A stretch of 40,951 nt of DNA from Corinectria fuckeliana. Lineage: Eukaryota > Ascomycota > Sordariomycetes > Hypocreales > Nectriaceae. The notes below the pieces were generated by a model. It saw only the letters and a program-made list of their open reading frames with translations, was not told the origin of the DNA and did no database searches. This document shows, one piece after another, positions 21,190 to 31,599 of the stretch (position 1 is its first letter; every line of letters starts with the position of its first letter). The stretch lies in contig WPDH01000091.1 of assembly GCA_019137255.1 (NCBI GenBank), forward strand, positions 6,204-47,154, written 5' to 3'. Both the position numbers and the translations under genes were made by a program.

Positions 21190-21672
21190 TCATATATATA
21201 CCAGCGATCGCGGACTATCATAGACGGGGTGTTTGCCATTAGCATGATCGATCTTGTATGGCGGGCCCTTGTTCCAGCCGTGCATATCATGTACGCTCCT
21301 AAGCTGCTCGCCCACCCGGCCGATTGCCTGTGGCTCCTTCGCCTTGATGATGTTGCTCTGGTCACCTTGGCAGACACGAACCACCCTGACTGGTAATTCG
21401 TTATTGCCTCGTCGATGGGCATCAAGGGGGTTGTAGTCGGTATTGAATAGGTCGCAGATAATGAAAATGTGAGAGTCCCAGCGCTCCACCGCTACAAAAC
21501 GGCAATCAGAGCTATCGTACAGATCGTCCGGCGACACCAGCCTGTCATACTGGAGTCGTTTTAGGACTTGTGTGATAAGCTTTTCTGGTTCTTCCCATGC
21601 CTGTTGCCAAGCAAGAGGGCTCTTTTTCACGATGACGAGAATGCGAACAGGTGATTCCATGGGAGAGGACAT
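21190..21672 (-). CDS. Unrecognised 160-aa protein or 5' exon
   Basis: A complete frame starts at an ATG at 21,672 (MSSPMESPVRIL) and stops at 21,190. It has mixed alpha/beta-like composition with a hydrophobic HIFIICDLF strand and no signal peptide; the family is not recognised. The last codons overlap a GTATAT donor-like site at 21,201. Splicing to 21,131 would remove the stop and fuse this domain in phase 0 to nuclease fragment G, so this could be an N-terminal exon of a longer, now broken, gene. A further in-frame extension upstream to 22,002 runs through tandem repeats and looks spurious. Confidence 0.45.
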   Translation of the reverse strand: MSSPMESPVRILVIVKKSPLAWQQAWEEPEKLITQVLKRLQYDRLVSPDDLYDSSDCRFVAVERWDSHIFIICDLFNTDYNPLDAHRRGNNELPVRVVRVCQGDQSNIIKAKEPQAIGRVGEQLRSVHDMHGWNKGPPYKIDHANGKHPVYDSPRSLVYI

Positions 21673-21712
21673 GCGGCGCGGCATGCAGGCGCAGCGGCCA
21701 AGCAGGAACAAA

Positions 21713-21754
21713 GTCGTCCCGGGAGCGTATCTCGTCGTCCCGGGAGCGTATCTC
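21713..21754 (+). repeat. Two 21-bp tandem units
   Basis: Two perfect 21-bp copies (21,713-21,733 and 21,734-21,754), each containing the core TCCCGGGAGCGTATCTC, are followed by the start of a third. They lie just upstream of the minus-strand ORF starting at 21,672. A 21-bp unit keeps the frame, so they would add a heptapeptide repeat if translated. Confidence 0.85.
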
Positions 21755-22500
21755 GTCGTTTGTGCGCCGGTATCAACCGTCGTGCCTAGAACAGTGTCAG
21801 TACAGCCAGACAGACTGGCATATATGAATGGGTAGAGAGGCGTACGCGTAGGCGAGCCAGATGATGGAGGGCGCGGGTGAAGACAATACAACGAGCGAGC
21901 GATAGGGTCAGTCGGAAGGAAGGAAACCAACAGACGATGTGCCAGGGGGGCGCTTCGCTGTGTTTTGGGCCGATGATGGTCTGTCAACCAGTATTCCAGC
22001 ATTTTCTACCACCCAGCGTTGAACTTGCGGCTCACCGCCTTCCGAGGTTTGTCGGCCACGTCCGGAATGACGATCATGTGATCAGAGGTAGAAGTTCTTT
22101 AACGGGGAGTTGTTCTTTGTTTCACTACAGTCGCGTGAGAACAGCCAGACCCTCAGGATATCCTCCAAGGCGATGCTAATGCTCTTCTTCGAACAGCTCG
22201 GTCAAGTCAAATGCCAGGGATGCGACACAAGCTGCCACATCGATACCATGGCAATCGTTTTCCATATTGTCTCCCTATCTCACTACACGCATCTCAAGGA
22301 ACAGAGATCCGACTATGCCCGACGAAGACACACATCAGCGAGAGATGGCTTTCGAGGAAGATCAAGTCAACCCGATGTGGGAGCGCGTAAGGCATTGGAT
22401 ATGCTGAGACTGAGACCTCTCGTAGTAGCTTTGTCATTGTTGCAAACTGAGGATCTTTGAATTGAGGGTTGAAAAGCTCTTGATTTCGTAGCTATGCACG
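21755..22500. other. Stretch without a recognised gene
   Basis: Frames here are short and lack family motifs. This would be the upstream region of the minus-strand ORF at 21,672. Confidence 0.4.
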
Positions 22501-22561
22501 GGCACGACACAGCAGAGGGGGCACTGGGGCTGCAGACACGCGACACTTGACGGGCAATGCT

Positions 22562-22718
22562 GTCTGCTGCTGTCTCTGTCTGACCCTCTGCTCTCTACCG
22601 TGTCTGACCCTCTGTTGTCTTTGTCTGACCCTCTGCTGTCTCTGTCTGATACCCCCCTCTGCTGTCTGCTGTCTGCTGTCTGCTGTCTGCTGCCTGCTGT
22701 CTGCTGTCTGCTGCCTCC
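22562..22718 (+). repeat. TGTCTGC / TGTCTGACCCTCTG repeat array, locus 3
   Basis: A composite array: three to four degenerate TGTCTGACCCTCTG units (22,579-22,650), then about eight TGTCTGC heptamers (22,665-22,718). A nearby GGGCACGACAC (22,500-22,510) is the inverse of the GTGCCCGTG-type leader seen at the other two heptamer loci. This is the third member of the dispersed heptamer family. Confidence 0.75.
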
Positions 22719-22844
22719 CTTTACTGTGTAAAGTCTGCGCGGTGTGTGGTGCTGTGTGTCGAATGCCCCGCCCACTTGGCCGTGGATGGTCACAGAAGAG
22801 AGGCCACACTGGTTCAGGTGTCTGGTTCAGTATCGTTGACTACT

Positions 22845-22889
22845 GTCCCCTATAAGCGGGTAAAAGAATACCCGTAATAACCGGGGGAC
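22845..22889. repeat. Nested hairpin (two stems)
   Basis: The outer stem GTCCCC (22,845-22,850) pairs with GGGGAC (22,884-22,889). An inner stem CGGGTA (22,857-22,862) pairs with TACCCG (22,869-22,874) around a 6-nt loop. It lies about 260 bp upstream of the intact nuclease D. Terminal ends of some fungal DNA transposons look like this, but I found no matching second end. Confidence 0.5.
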
Positions 22890-23085
22890 AAATAAATTTC
22901 ACATTAGGACATTTACCTTATAGAGGCTAGTTTCTCAAAGCCTTTTATAAAGTAGAGAGCTTGAAAACTTGTCTGTCCCTCTGTTGTTGCTCTTATAGCT
23001 AGACGCAGTGTGTTAGATATTCGTTCGGTCACGGCGTTTTAGCCAGTTGCAGCATCTATTTGCCATCAAGTGCAGCTGCTTGCCT

Positions 23086-23145
23086 CGCACCAACCTCGAC
23101 CTCACCAGCCTTGACCTCACCAACCTCGACCTCACCAACCTCCAC
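23086..23145 (+). repeat. Four 15-bp tandem units in the leader of nuclease D
   Basis: Four copies of a unit close to CTCACCAACCTCGAC end 7 bp before the ATG at 23,153. They are in frame with the gene and open, but no upstream ATG is present, so they most likely lie in the 5' leader. Confidence 0.75.
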
Positions 23146-23152
23146 CAAGACC

Positions 23153-24361
23153 ATGGCGCATCCACGACAAAAGTACCTGGACATGCTGAGAAGCTGGAGA
23201 GAGGAGGACCCAGACCGGGATGGCGGATCCCCAAACAGACACGAGGCTGGCCCTGGTGCCAACATTCCAAACAACGAAGAAACGCACGAGCATGTCGATA
23301 TGGCGGTCGACCCGCCGTTGATGCAGACTCTAGAGAAGCCAACCCAGTACGTGGCATTGGAGGACAACGCAACCAGCCAGTTGCCCGGTGACGTTAGGGC
23401 ACTGTACAATCGAGTGTACGAGACCACGGTGGACCACGATGCAATCTTTCCGCACCACGCTCGTGGTGAAATCTCCAATGCCATCGGCCGAACGATGAAT
23501 GATTCGTGGTTCTCCCGAGGGCACATGTCTCGGCCTCGTGCGCTGGCTGAACTGGCGGCGCTGAAAGACATCGCATCCGAAGCTCGCGAATGTCTGCGCC
23601 TGGGCCGATCCGAAGCTGCATGGAACCTGGACGTCCACGGCCCGCTTCTCAAACTCGCGTTGGCACAACATGACTGCGTCAAGAGGGAATTGACCACCAC
23701 GGCCCGCATTGCGTCGCCATTTCTTCCCGTGGACATCCGAGGAGGCTCCGTGGACGGCAAGATGACCAATTTTGTCTTGGTCCTAGCCCCCGATGGCACG
23801 ACTTCCGACTCTGACAAGCGGTTGGCTGCATTGATCCGAGACAAGGTCTCGTCCCAACCCGGGGATAGGCAGTTCGTCAACCAGACACAATATCCACCGC
23901 TCCAGTTTCGCCCAATCGCAGTCAGCATCGAGACCAAGGCAACGGGGTCTGCCGAAGAGGGAAGACTGCAGCTTGGGGTGTGGACTGCCGCGTGGCACCG
24001 GCGCATGAACGACTTCTTCGACTCGGGACCGGCAAGGCCACTGGACGATGGACCGCGCACCATGGTGACGCTGCCGCTGCTTCTGTGCGTGGAATGCAGC
24101 TGGAAACTCCTGTTCGTCTGCGATAGAGGCGACCGTCTGGAAGTGGTTGGGGAGATGCCAGTGGGGGATTCGACGACCCTTCTTGGTCTCTACACGTTCG
24201 TTGCCGTGGTGCGCAAGCTTGCGGACTGGGTCGATTCGACATTTCGGGACTGGATGGTGGATGCCTTGGACCTTCCAAGGACAAGGCCAAGTGATGGTGA
24301 GAGCAGTCGCGGCCGGCGTGCCAGGCCATCCCACATTATCCGGATCGGCAGGGGAGACTAA
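23153..24361 (+). CDS. PD-(D/E)XK nuclease-like protein D, intact
   Basis: A single 402-aa frame from an ATG in strong context (ACCATGG); the codons upstream have no ATG. Order of conserved blocks: ALYNRVYETT (N-terminal helical part), RSEAAWNLDVHGPLL, GKMTNFVLVL, NQTQYPPLQFRPIAVSIETK (Glu260, Lys262), LQLGVWTAAW (Gln273), VTLPLLL, and the C-terminal LLGLYTFVAVVRKLADW. This is the only intact member of the PDDEXK_12-like family here. The residue aligned with the metal-binding Asp of A and B (KMVD) is Asn206 (KMTN), so metal-dependent cleavage may be lost or altered. The intron shared by A and B just before the last block is absent. Substrate and partners are unknown. Confidence 0.82.
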   Translation: MAHPRQKYLDMLRSWREEDPDRDGGSPNRHEAGPGANIPNNEETHEHVDMAVDPPLMQTLEKPTQYVALEDNATSQLPGDVRALYNRVYETTVDHDAIFPHHARGEISNAIGRTMNDSWFSRGHMSRPRALAELAALKDIASEARECLRLGRSEAAWNLDVHGPLLKLALAQHDCVKRELTTTARIASPFLPVDIRGGSVDGKMTNFVLVLAPDGTTSDSDKRLAALIRDKVSSQPGDRQFVNQTQYPPLQFRPIAVSIETKATGSAEEGRLQLGVWTAAWHRRMNDFFDSGPARPLDDGPRTMVTLPLLLCVECSWKLLFVCDRGDRLEVVGEMPVGDSTTLLGLYTFVAVVRKLADWVDSTFRDWMVDALDLPRTRPSDGESSRGRRARPSHIIRIGRGD

Positions 24362-24687
24362 GTGGTACAGAGAGGACTAGCATAGAGAGAAGGGCGCGCG
24401 CTGTTACCTAGGTATGTAAGCTAAAGTACGGTTGATTGACGGCCGCAAAGGTGTCGAGACGCCTCTGTCTTCACTATTCGTGTTACTTCGGTACAGGTTT
24501 ACGCTGTCTCCTTACTAACATCGCCACGAATAACTACAAGAAGGAGGGGGGTGGTGGCAAAGTGACCTGCCAAGGCACCACCTTTTTAACACATGTAATC
24601 CCTGTGACCTGTACCTGCTCCTGAGAGTACTTATGTAAGGAGCGCAGACCAACTTCCTCCTGACGACGTTCGCCCGGCCTGCACGCA
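24362..24687. other. Intergenic stretch, no gene recognised
   Basis: No conserved frame; it would hold the 3' UTR of nuclease D. Confidence 0.4.
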
Positions 24688-25317
24688 ATGATCATCAACG
24701 CCGCAGTCTCGTCCACAACCACCACCACCACCGCCGCGGGCGGCCCAAGCCAAGTCCCTGTTTCACGCTTCATCGGTACGCCCGCAACGCAGAGCAGTTT
24801 ATCCGCATGGAGTACAGGGCCGGCATGCGCTTCAGCCTCTTTCATCCTCAAGTTCACCACAAACACCTACCTCATGGTCGTCCTGCCCCCCCAGGCGAGG
24901 CTCGCTTCAATGCCGCCATGCTCAACTGTCAGGTTGCCATCGACAGCAACGTCCGCCGCCTCCGTGATCAGTTCATCACTACCGAGTGGCCCAGGTCTCT
25001 ACAGGGCTGGAAATCGAGCATTGCCAGCTCACGGCCGCCTCGTTGCTACCGCCTCCTTTGCCGAAGTTCTGCTGCTTGACAGCGATGGCATCCCTCTGGT
25101 AGACCCCAACTACCATCTTCGAAACGGAACCCTACCTAACCCGCGGCCTCATCACATGGCCCGACTTCTGTGCTGGACCTACGGCTGGCCGGACTTCGAA
25201 GCCGTGATCGAATTCGTTCTCCCATCCCTGAGAAGTCGAGAACTGCAACGAGCAGGCCGAAGATACCGGGTGCTACAACCCACTGTAAGACCAACTCATC
25301 CCCTACAGCCCCCCTAA
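24688..25317 (+). CDS. Unrecognised 209-aa ORF, doubtful
   Basis: An open frame from an ATG at 24,688 with a (ACC)n-derived threonine run (ACAACCACCACC) near the start. A second frame overlapping it (about 24,750-25,079) has a more protein-like composition (NAEQFIRMEYRAGMRFSLFHP). The locus could therefore be an old gene with a frame change near 25,080. No family is recognised in either frame. It may be the remains of a gene between nuclease D and the APH pseudogene. Confidence 0.22.
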   Translation: MIINAAVSSTTTTTTAAGGPSQVPVSRFIGTPATQSSLSAWSTGPACASASFILKFTTNTYLMVVLPPQARLASMPPCSTVRLPSTATSAASVISSSLPSGPGLYRAGNRALPAHGRLVATASFAEVLLLDSDGIPLVDPNYHLRNGTLPNPRPHHMARLLCWTYGWPDFEAVIEFVLPSLRSRELQRAGRRYRVLQPTVRPTHPLQPP

Positions 25318-25637
25318 TTTATAGGGCGTCATAGAACACGCAACTACCCATTTTAACAACAGCGCAGTACTCTGTTGTGCAGCACTCCCAGTTGCTGGAC
25401 ACGTCCCCGCCTCAGGCAGTCAGGCGTCAGGCAGCCACATAAGCCGTGGGCGGGAGGGGCCATCTCGAGTTTCCTCCCTATCAAAACATCCACCTCGACA
25501 ATCGTCTTGCCCTTCTGTCCACCCTCATTGTCTCCTCATAACTGCCAAAACCAGCTGCGACCAAGCCCTTTGCCCACGTCGTATCGTCTTCTCTATCGGC
25601 TTCTTCACGCAAATGCCTCAACAGTACCGCGGCGAAA
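25318..25637. other. Intergenic stretch, no gene recognised
   Basis: No conserved frame. It lies directly upstream of the APH-like pseudogene start and may retain its old promoter. Confidence 0.4.
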
Positions 25638-26953
25638 ATGACGACCTACGATAAAGTTGCCCAGGCAAACGCCGATGATACATCGGATTTGGGGGGCAGC
25701 AACCTGGCGTTCTCATTTGTTTTGCAAAACCAGGCGATACCAATTCGCCGTGGAGGACCGAAAAGGTCGTAAACGAAGTGCGTATTATTCAGTACCTCGG
25801 CCAACACACCACCATTCCTATGCCTCAAATACGCTGCTGGGGTTTAGCTGAGGAGCGTCCACATCAGTTGGGTCCATTCATCATTATGGATTTCATTCAA
25901 AGGACTCGGCTCGAGTTCCCTCTCATTGGAGCCATCTCCAAGGATGCTTCAGAGACGTGGACTGTTACCAGCAGGCCCCTGATATACGATATGAACGAGT
26001 TGGCAACCGGAAAAGGATATCCAACGCCTGAGGGCGACCCCACCATACCAAACACCAGCCCTGACCACCCGATATCCCCGTCGAGCTCCCTGCAGCGGGT
26101 CAGCGCGACGACCCGAAGAGAACACCGAACTCTAAGAAGACGCTATGCCAGCGACTGGGTTGGTGGCCTGAGACGCCACATCCTCCTGGACGATCCAGTC
26201 TCCCTACTGGGAATGCATGCGACCAGGCGTCATCAACGTCCCTGAGGTTCAGAAACTCAACGCGAACCGCCTCCACGACGTCATCCGGAACGCGCAGCGG
26301 CAGGTCCTCCCCTTGAAAGCGACATGTCTGAAAGAGCTATAAACTAGCAGCAACATTGAGGTGCAATCAGGTCGCCTACGCAGCCTTCCCTTTGGACTAG
26401 AGCTCCGGAGGTTCAGTGCCCATGTCTCAAAGCCCTATGTCTGGACCGGCTTCCCACTGCGCAATTCCATCGTGCGAGTGACTTCTTCCAGTCGATTTCG
26501 AACCAGCGCTTCCTCCATCTCAGGACTCAGCGGAGCCGTGCTGAAGATGAGGCCGATGTTCGAATGCGTTTCGTCGCCCGTCATCGGTTCAAGCAACTTA
26601 CCCCAGAATACTGCATCGATGATGCCGGCCGGTTCACAATCTTCTGCGACGACAAGCGATCTGCAAACATGCTCATCGACCCAAACATCCTTCGAATCAC
26701 CGCCGTGTCTGACTTGGAGTTTACAAATAGCATGCTAGCGCAGTTCGCCTGTGACCCGCCCTGGTGGTTGCTGTTGCAGGGGCCAGACGTGTGGCTTGAT
26801 CGGAACAGCCTGGACGACTTCTTGGCACGGTACGTCCCCAGGATGGAGCAGTTCTTACGGGCGCTGGAGCGAGTGGAAGATAGGTCGGCTGAGGGTGGAC
26901 ATGAACAGCTACAACAGGAGCCACGTCTCTCTACCCGAATGAGGGATTCGTGA
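25638..26953 (+). pseudogene. APH-like kinase pseudogene
   Basis: A start-like MTTYDKVAQANADD at 25,638 is followed by a frame change near 25,690. The next frame reads NEVRIIQYLGQHTTIPMPQI and LGPFIIMDFI, i.e. the N-lobe and hinge. From about 26,040 to 26,430 the sequence no longer matches and contains stops. From about 26,433 the family returns: ASDFFQSISNQRFLHL, then FCDDKRSANML (the catalytic loop, with Cys-Asp-Asp in place of His-Gly-Asp as in this fungal subgroup), DLEFTN, DPPWWLLL and FLARYVPRMEQFLRALE. It stops with TGA after MRDS, where relatives continue. It belongs to a different APH subgroup from the intact gene at 14,672. Confidence 0.7.
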
Positions 26954-27146
26954 AAGAGGTCGCCGAGACTGGCCGTCGTTTGATGGCGCTCGTCCATCTT
27001 CATCCAAGCATGGAACGGCTGCTGCCCCCCTTCTGTCCCCGTGCTGCTTCAAAGCTCACCTGGCCCCGCTGGGCCGTACGATTGGCTGTTGCACAAGAGG
27101 ACACTACACATCTTGACGGCAGTCCCGGATGGCGCTACGTCCAACT

Positions 27147-27440
27147 TCAATCCTTCAGTCGACAACCAATCTTGTCCACCTTCTGAAGCAGCTTGGGGAT
27201 ACGCTCAGTCACGACATTCTTGTCGGAAGACAGACAAGCTGCTCGACTGCCGAGACAGCTCTTCTCGTGGGATGCAGCAATCTTATGGGCGGATTCAGCG
27301 AGGTCCGGGGAGAAAAGGCCGGCAGTCTGGTCGACCTCGGGCGCATTGTCAGTCCAATTCTTCTTCATATGCTCCAGAACCTCGTCCAGCTCAGGAGACT
27401 CCTCAACGGACAGGACCGCCTCCAGAGACGCCGCGGCAGC
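27147..27440 (-). CDS. Short Cys-containing ORF, doubtful
   Basis: A minus-strand frame of about 95 codons reads with a hydrophobic Ala-rich start (CFAAAASLEA) and then a helical, charged region with three spaced cysteines, ending CRLKD and TGA at 27,147. The only ATG in it is at 27,368; the upstream part may be an exon. It faintly resembles a small secreted protein but no complete signal peptide or family is visible. Confidence 0.2.
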   Translation of the reverse strand, partial: AAAASLEAVLSVEESPELDEVLEHMKKNWTDNAPEVDQTAGLFSPDLAESAHKIAASHEKSCLGSRAACLSSDKNVVTERIPKLLQKVDKIGCRLKD

Positions 27441-27846
27441 AAAGCATACAAGTCAAGTAATGTGAATACCGCCACCGCCGACCGGACACAGCCTTTGCTT
27501 TCATCCGACTACTACTTGGCAGGTAATGAAAGAAAAGCCGACCGACGATGAGGCTGCCGGACAGTTTTGCCCAGCTACTCTGTCGCGCCTCGCAGTCGAA
27601 AAAAGCTTGTTACCACAGATACTGCGTTTCTTGCTTGTCTCTTTACACATGACTTTAACTTCTTGGGCCCTACTACAGCTTTCAACTTTCCTGCTGGTGT
27701 CTGTCTGTCCGTCCCGACAAGGTTTCCTCGAAGCACCACAAGAAGCCAAATCAGCCAAAACAGGACCACTCGCGAAGCCGAGAGCTGTTCGTCCACCTCT
27801 CCAACCTAGCACTTTGGGGATCCCTTGCTTATGAAGATCAAACAGG
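27441..27846. other. Stretch without a recognised gene
   Basis: Several overlapping short frames occur but none has conserved motifs. Confidence 0.35.
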
Positions 27847-28040
27847 CACAAGGCCATCATGGCGTACCTCTCTTCGAGAAACCTCGGAAATGCCGCCGCT
27901 GTCGTCAGAGAGGAGCTGCAGATGGGCGAACCTTGGATGCGGCCACCTGGAGGAAATACGAAGGTCTGCTAGAGAAGAAACGGATCAGTACTGTGAGACT
28001 ACATCTAAATGCTGGCCTAATAGAAGCTGTGGTGCGATAG
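27847..28040 (+). pseudogene. PAC1/LIS1 (nudF) LisH-domain fragment, copy 2
   Basis: The plus strand reads HKAIMAYLSSRNLGNAAAVV then REELQMGE, closely matching the LisH motif at the N-terminus of fungal PAC1/LIS1, the dynein/dynactin regulator. After a 1-nt frame change near 27,930 it continues DAATWRKYEGLLEKK and STVRL, the segment following LisH in that family. The fragment starts right after an AACAG that could be an intron acceptor. No coiled coil or WD40 repeats follow. The last 80 bp are shared with copy 1 at 12,680. It is the last recognisable item before the AT-rich block. Confidence 0.68.
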
Positions 28041-28613
28041 ATGTCATGTGGCTATAATAGCGCTGATTGGCTGAAGATGCCGGGAAATCACGTGTGTTAT
28101 ACGATTAGTAAGACTATTTATTTTCACTAATATGTACTCTCTCTTTTTACTCTCTTCTTCTCTCTCTTACTTTTTCACCTGCTTTCTCTTTTTTTCTTCT
28201 CTCTCTTATTTTCTTATATGCTCTCTTTATATATACTTACTTATACTCTTATATATATATAGATATATAAGTGTAGGTAATATTATATATAAACTATAAG
28301 TAATAATAATAAACCTTTTATTTTTACTAATATATACTCTCTCTTTTTAACTCTTTTTCTCTTCTCTCTCTTATTTTTTTATACACTCTAAATAAACTAT
28401 ACTAAAGTGAGACTTAAGTAAAGTGCTTTTACTAGCTTTTAGATATATTCTTAAGTAAGCTTAATTAATATAAAATAACTATTAAGACAGTTAAAAGCTT
28501 ACTAAAAATAGTCTTACTATTTAAATTACTTATAACTTTATTACTTATAGATAAGACTGCTATTTAGTATAATTATACTATTAAGATTAAGTTATATATT
28601 TATAAAAAGAATT
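28041..28613. other. GC-to-AT transition with pyrimidine-rich direct repeats
   Basis: Composition changes at about 28,080-28,110. Two related blocks, about 28,116-28,225 and 28,315-28,385, share CACTAATATRTACTCTCTCT-like starts followed by C/T-only tracts such as CTTCTCTCTCTTA. They look like an old partial duplication, possibly LTR remnants. No gene. Confidence 0.5.
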
Positions 28614-28618
28614 CTAAT

Positions 28619-29030
28619 TATCACAGCCTAGGTTAAGACTAGGCGGTCACAACTAGCAAAACTATAATATACCCACTTTTTCTCACCTATTACTATTAGA
28701 TCACCTAGATCACACTATAATCCTAGTGATCCCTAAGAAACAACTAATTATAAAAGGATTATAATAGCCTTATTATAATCTAAGATAATAGATCACTTAG
28801 ATCACTATTATAATCTAGTAATCTAATATAAGTATATATATATATTCACTTAGCACTTTCCTAGAGATAACCTCACTAGCTATTAACCACACTTAGTTAT
28901 ATTAAATCTACTATTCTACTATTACTAGACTATAACTTATATTACTTACTATAATATTCTAAACCACTTGTTTAAACACTCTTATATCCTAAACCTATCT
29001 TATACTTATAAGATAAACCTAGCTGTTATA
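28619..29030 (+). repeat. Chromovirus 5' LTR
   Basis: It begins TATCACAGCC and ends AGCTGTTATA; the terminal TG..CA is now TA..TA. It retains more C and G than the 3' LTR (for example TCACCTAGATCACACT), so the two LTRs were mutated to different extents. Confidence 0.9.
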
Positions 29031-29199
29031 TATTAATAGCTCTTATTTAGTATTTTACTATATTAACCTAAGTAATAATTTAAATTAGTTATTATAGCTC
29101 TAGTAACTCTATCTAGCTTAAAAACATCCTAAGAGAAGTAACCCTAGGATAATATGTATATATATAATAATACTATTCTAAGCAACCTAAAATTAGATA

Positions 29200-30560
29200 A
29201 TAATAATAATAAGATAACTATAAAACTTAAACATATAAACTAACAAATACATAAGAAGATTATTAATCTCTATAAGGCCTTAAAAAACATATTTAACAAG
29301 AATATTATATATTTCTAGGACCTTAAATAGCATATTATAGCACTTACTACAGCTTAAGCCTAAATAATACAGCTAAGGCCTAATAATAACTATATTATTA
29401 GTTCTCTATAAGAGCGTATTAAACAACTTAGTAATAAACAGCTAAACACTTATAAAGAATAATATTACTAAATCAAATAGTTTAACAGTTTTAAGGCTAT
29501 ACTAACTATACTCTATCTAAGAGATATAAGAGAAACCCTTAAGCCTAAGTAACTACTAACTTTTAATAGTACTCCTAAGAAACTCTAAGAGTACCTTACC
29601 TAGCTTAAATTATACTATATATACTATCTAATAATATTTATAAGTAAACCTCTTAAAGTATAATATATAATAAGATTACTTACTAGAAAAGCCCTATAAG
29701 AAATAAAACTATACCTAAGAGATTTTATTAAGAAACCTAAGAAACTTTATAAAGCTAAAACTAATAAGCTTTTTAGTAACTTTATCTTATATAAAGAAAA
29801 GCTTATTAGTACTTATAAGAAATAAGATAAAAAATATAATATACTCTTAGCTATATATAAGTTAAGATAAAATAAGACTGCTTTAAAATACTTATTAGAC
29901 TATAAGTACTTTACAGCTAAGCTTAACCTAAGTGATAAAAACTAGATTAATAGGTTTTATTAAGAATTAAAAGATAAAGTTAAGAATAAGATCTGTAAAA
30001 TTCTTATACTTTTTAACACCTTTAATAAATATACTAAACTTTATATACTTATTAATAATTAACTATTTAAAAGATAAATAGAAAAAAGAAAAGTAAACCC
30101 TAATAGCTAGAAGAAAAAGAAAAATTACTTTAATACTAGCTAATAATAAAATAAAAACACCTTTTATAAAACTCAGCTTAGCCCTATAGAACTAGAAGCT
30201 ATATAATAAGACCACTCTAAGGTAAAATACTAAAATTACAAAAAAATAAGATATTTTAAAAGCAAGTATTAAAAACCTAAATCAGAATAAAAATATAAGC
30301 TTATACCTAAAGGTAAGTATATCTAATTTACTAACTACTAGTATAAAACTATATAGACTGCTATTTATACTAAGACTATCACTATAGCTAGATAGAGTTA
30401 TAATAAGATAGAAGTATTAACAAATTCACTCTAGCTACTCTTAAGTAATAAATATAAAACTAAAAAGGCTGCTAAAAATACCTTATATAATAACCTTAGA
30501 ACTAGCCGCTTTATTAGTAAGCCTGCTAAACTAACTCTTAAAGAAACCTAAAAGAGAAAA
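29200..30560 (+). pseudogene. Chromovirus gag relic
   Basis: A degraded capsid-nucleocapsid frame. The diagnostic feature is a zinc knuckle at 30,228-30,269 with C-x2-C-x4-H-x4-C spacing in which the three Cys and the His are all Tyr codons (Y*NYKKIRYFKSKY). Upstream lies a long lysine-rich helical region as in Gypsy gag. Frame ends are estimated. Confidence 0.7.
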
Positions 30561-31599
30561 ACACAAACTATCTTAAGACTATAAAAACCAGTCCCTAAAG
30601 GAAAACCCTAACTAGAATTTAACAGGAAAACTCTAGTAATAACTAGAAGGTCCTACTAGTAACTAACTATAAAAATTAAGATTCCTAACTAATAACTAGG
30701 ATAAAATAAGAGTTCTAAAGTAATTACTACTAGCCTTAACACTATTAAAGACTTTAGCACTATACTATTATAGTAGTAAACAGAAGATAAATAAATCTAC
30801 TAATAATACTATATATAACAGGAAGGTATTTCTAGTATAAAAGCAGAATATAAAGCTAGATAAGCTAGATAGCTTAGCCTTCCTATTATAAATAATAATA
30901 TTTACACACTTATAAATAACTACCCTAGTAGTATTAAAACTAATTCTATAGATAATACTAGCTTAGAGGAGGAAAATAACTTAGCTTATATTAATCTAAA
31001 TAGCTAACAACTCTAGTAGATAATAAACACCTATAATAAGATAAGTACTAAATACTAGAAAACTATAAAAGATAAATATTAATAGCTTATCTGTAAGACT
31101 ATAAATATTTATAAAGGTAATACTATTTATATCTAAGCTCTATTATGCCACCTTATATAATACAACCTTAACTAACTAAGAATAAAAATTAATAATAATT
31201 AATAACTATACCTATTATATAAGAAATATTAATAGATCTCTTAAATATTATGCTTCTTTTACTCTTATAAAGACTATATAAGAGACAAAATAACTAATAA
31301 CTATTACCTTATAAAGGTTTAAAAGTACCTAATAGATAACTCCTACCTTATATAAGAAACCTTAAACTACTAAATAATATATTTAATTATAACTAATAAA
31401 ATTATAATCCTAGAGAAGAAAAATAACTACTTTATAAAAAAATACCTTAAAAGACTAGTAGACCTAAGAGACTACTCTTACATAAAATATAAGATATATA
31501 TACATACTAAGATTTAAAAATAGCATAATATAATAACCTACTTAGCTAACTATATAATAAACTATAAAAATAAGAACTATAAGAAATATACAGCTAAAA

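Noticed and set aside
22110..22460. 116-aa plus-strand frame with CQGCDTSCH
   Set aside because: It has no ATG at its start, and an isolated Cys cluster without family context is insufficient.
23056..24063. Minus-strand 335-aa frame opposite nuclease D
   Set aside because: It is antisense to the intact nuclease; its Ser/Arg-rich composition is a mirror effect of high third-position GC.
29031..29050. Primer-binding site after the 5' LTR
   Set aside because: The sequence TATTAATAGCTCTT cannot be derived cleanly from a TGG-start tRNA complement by C-to-T or G-to-A changes alone.
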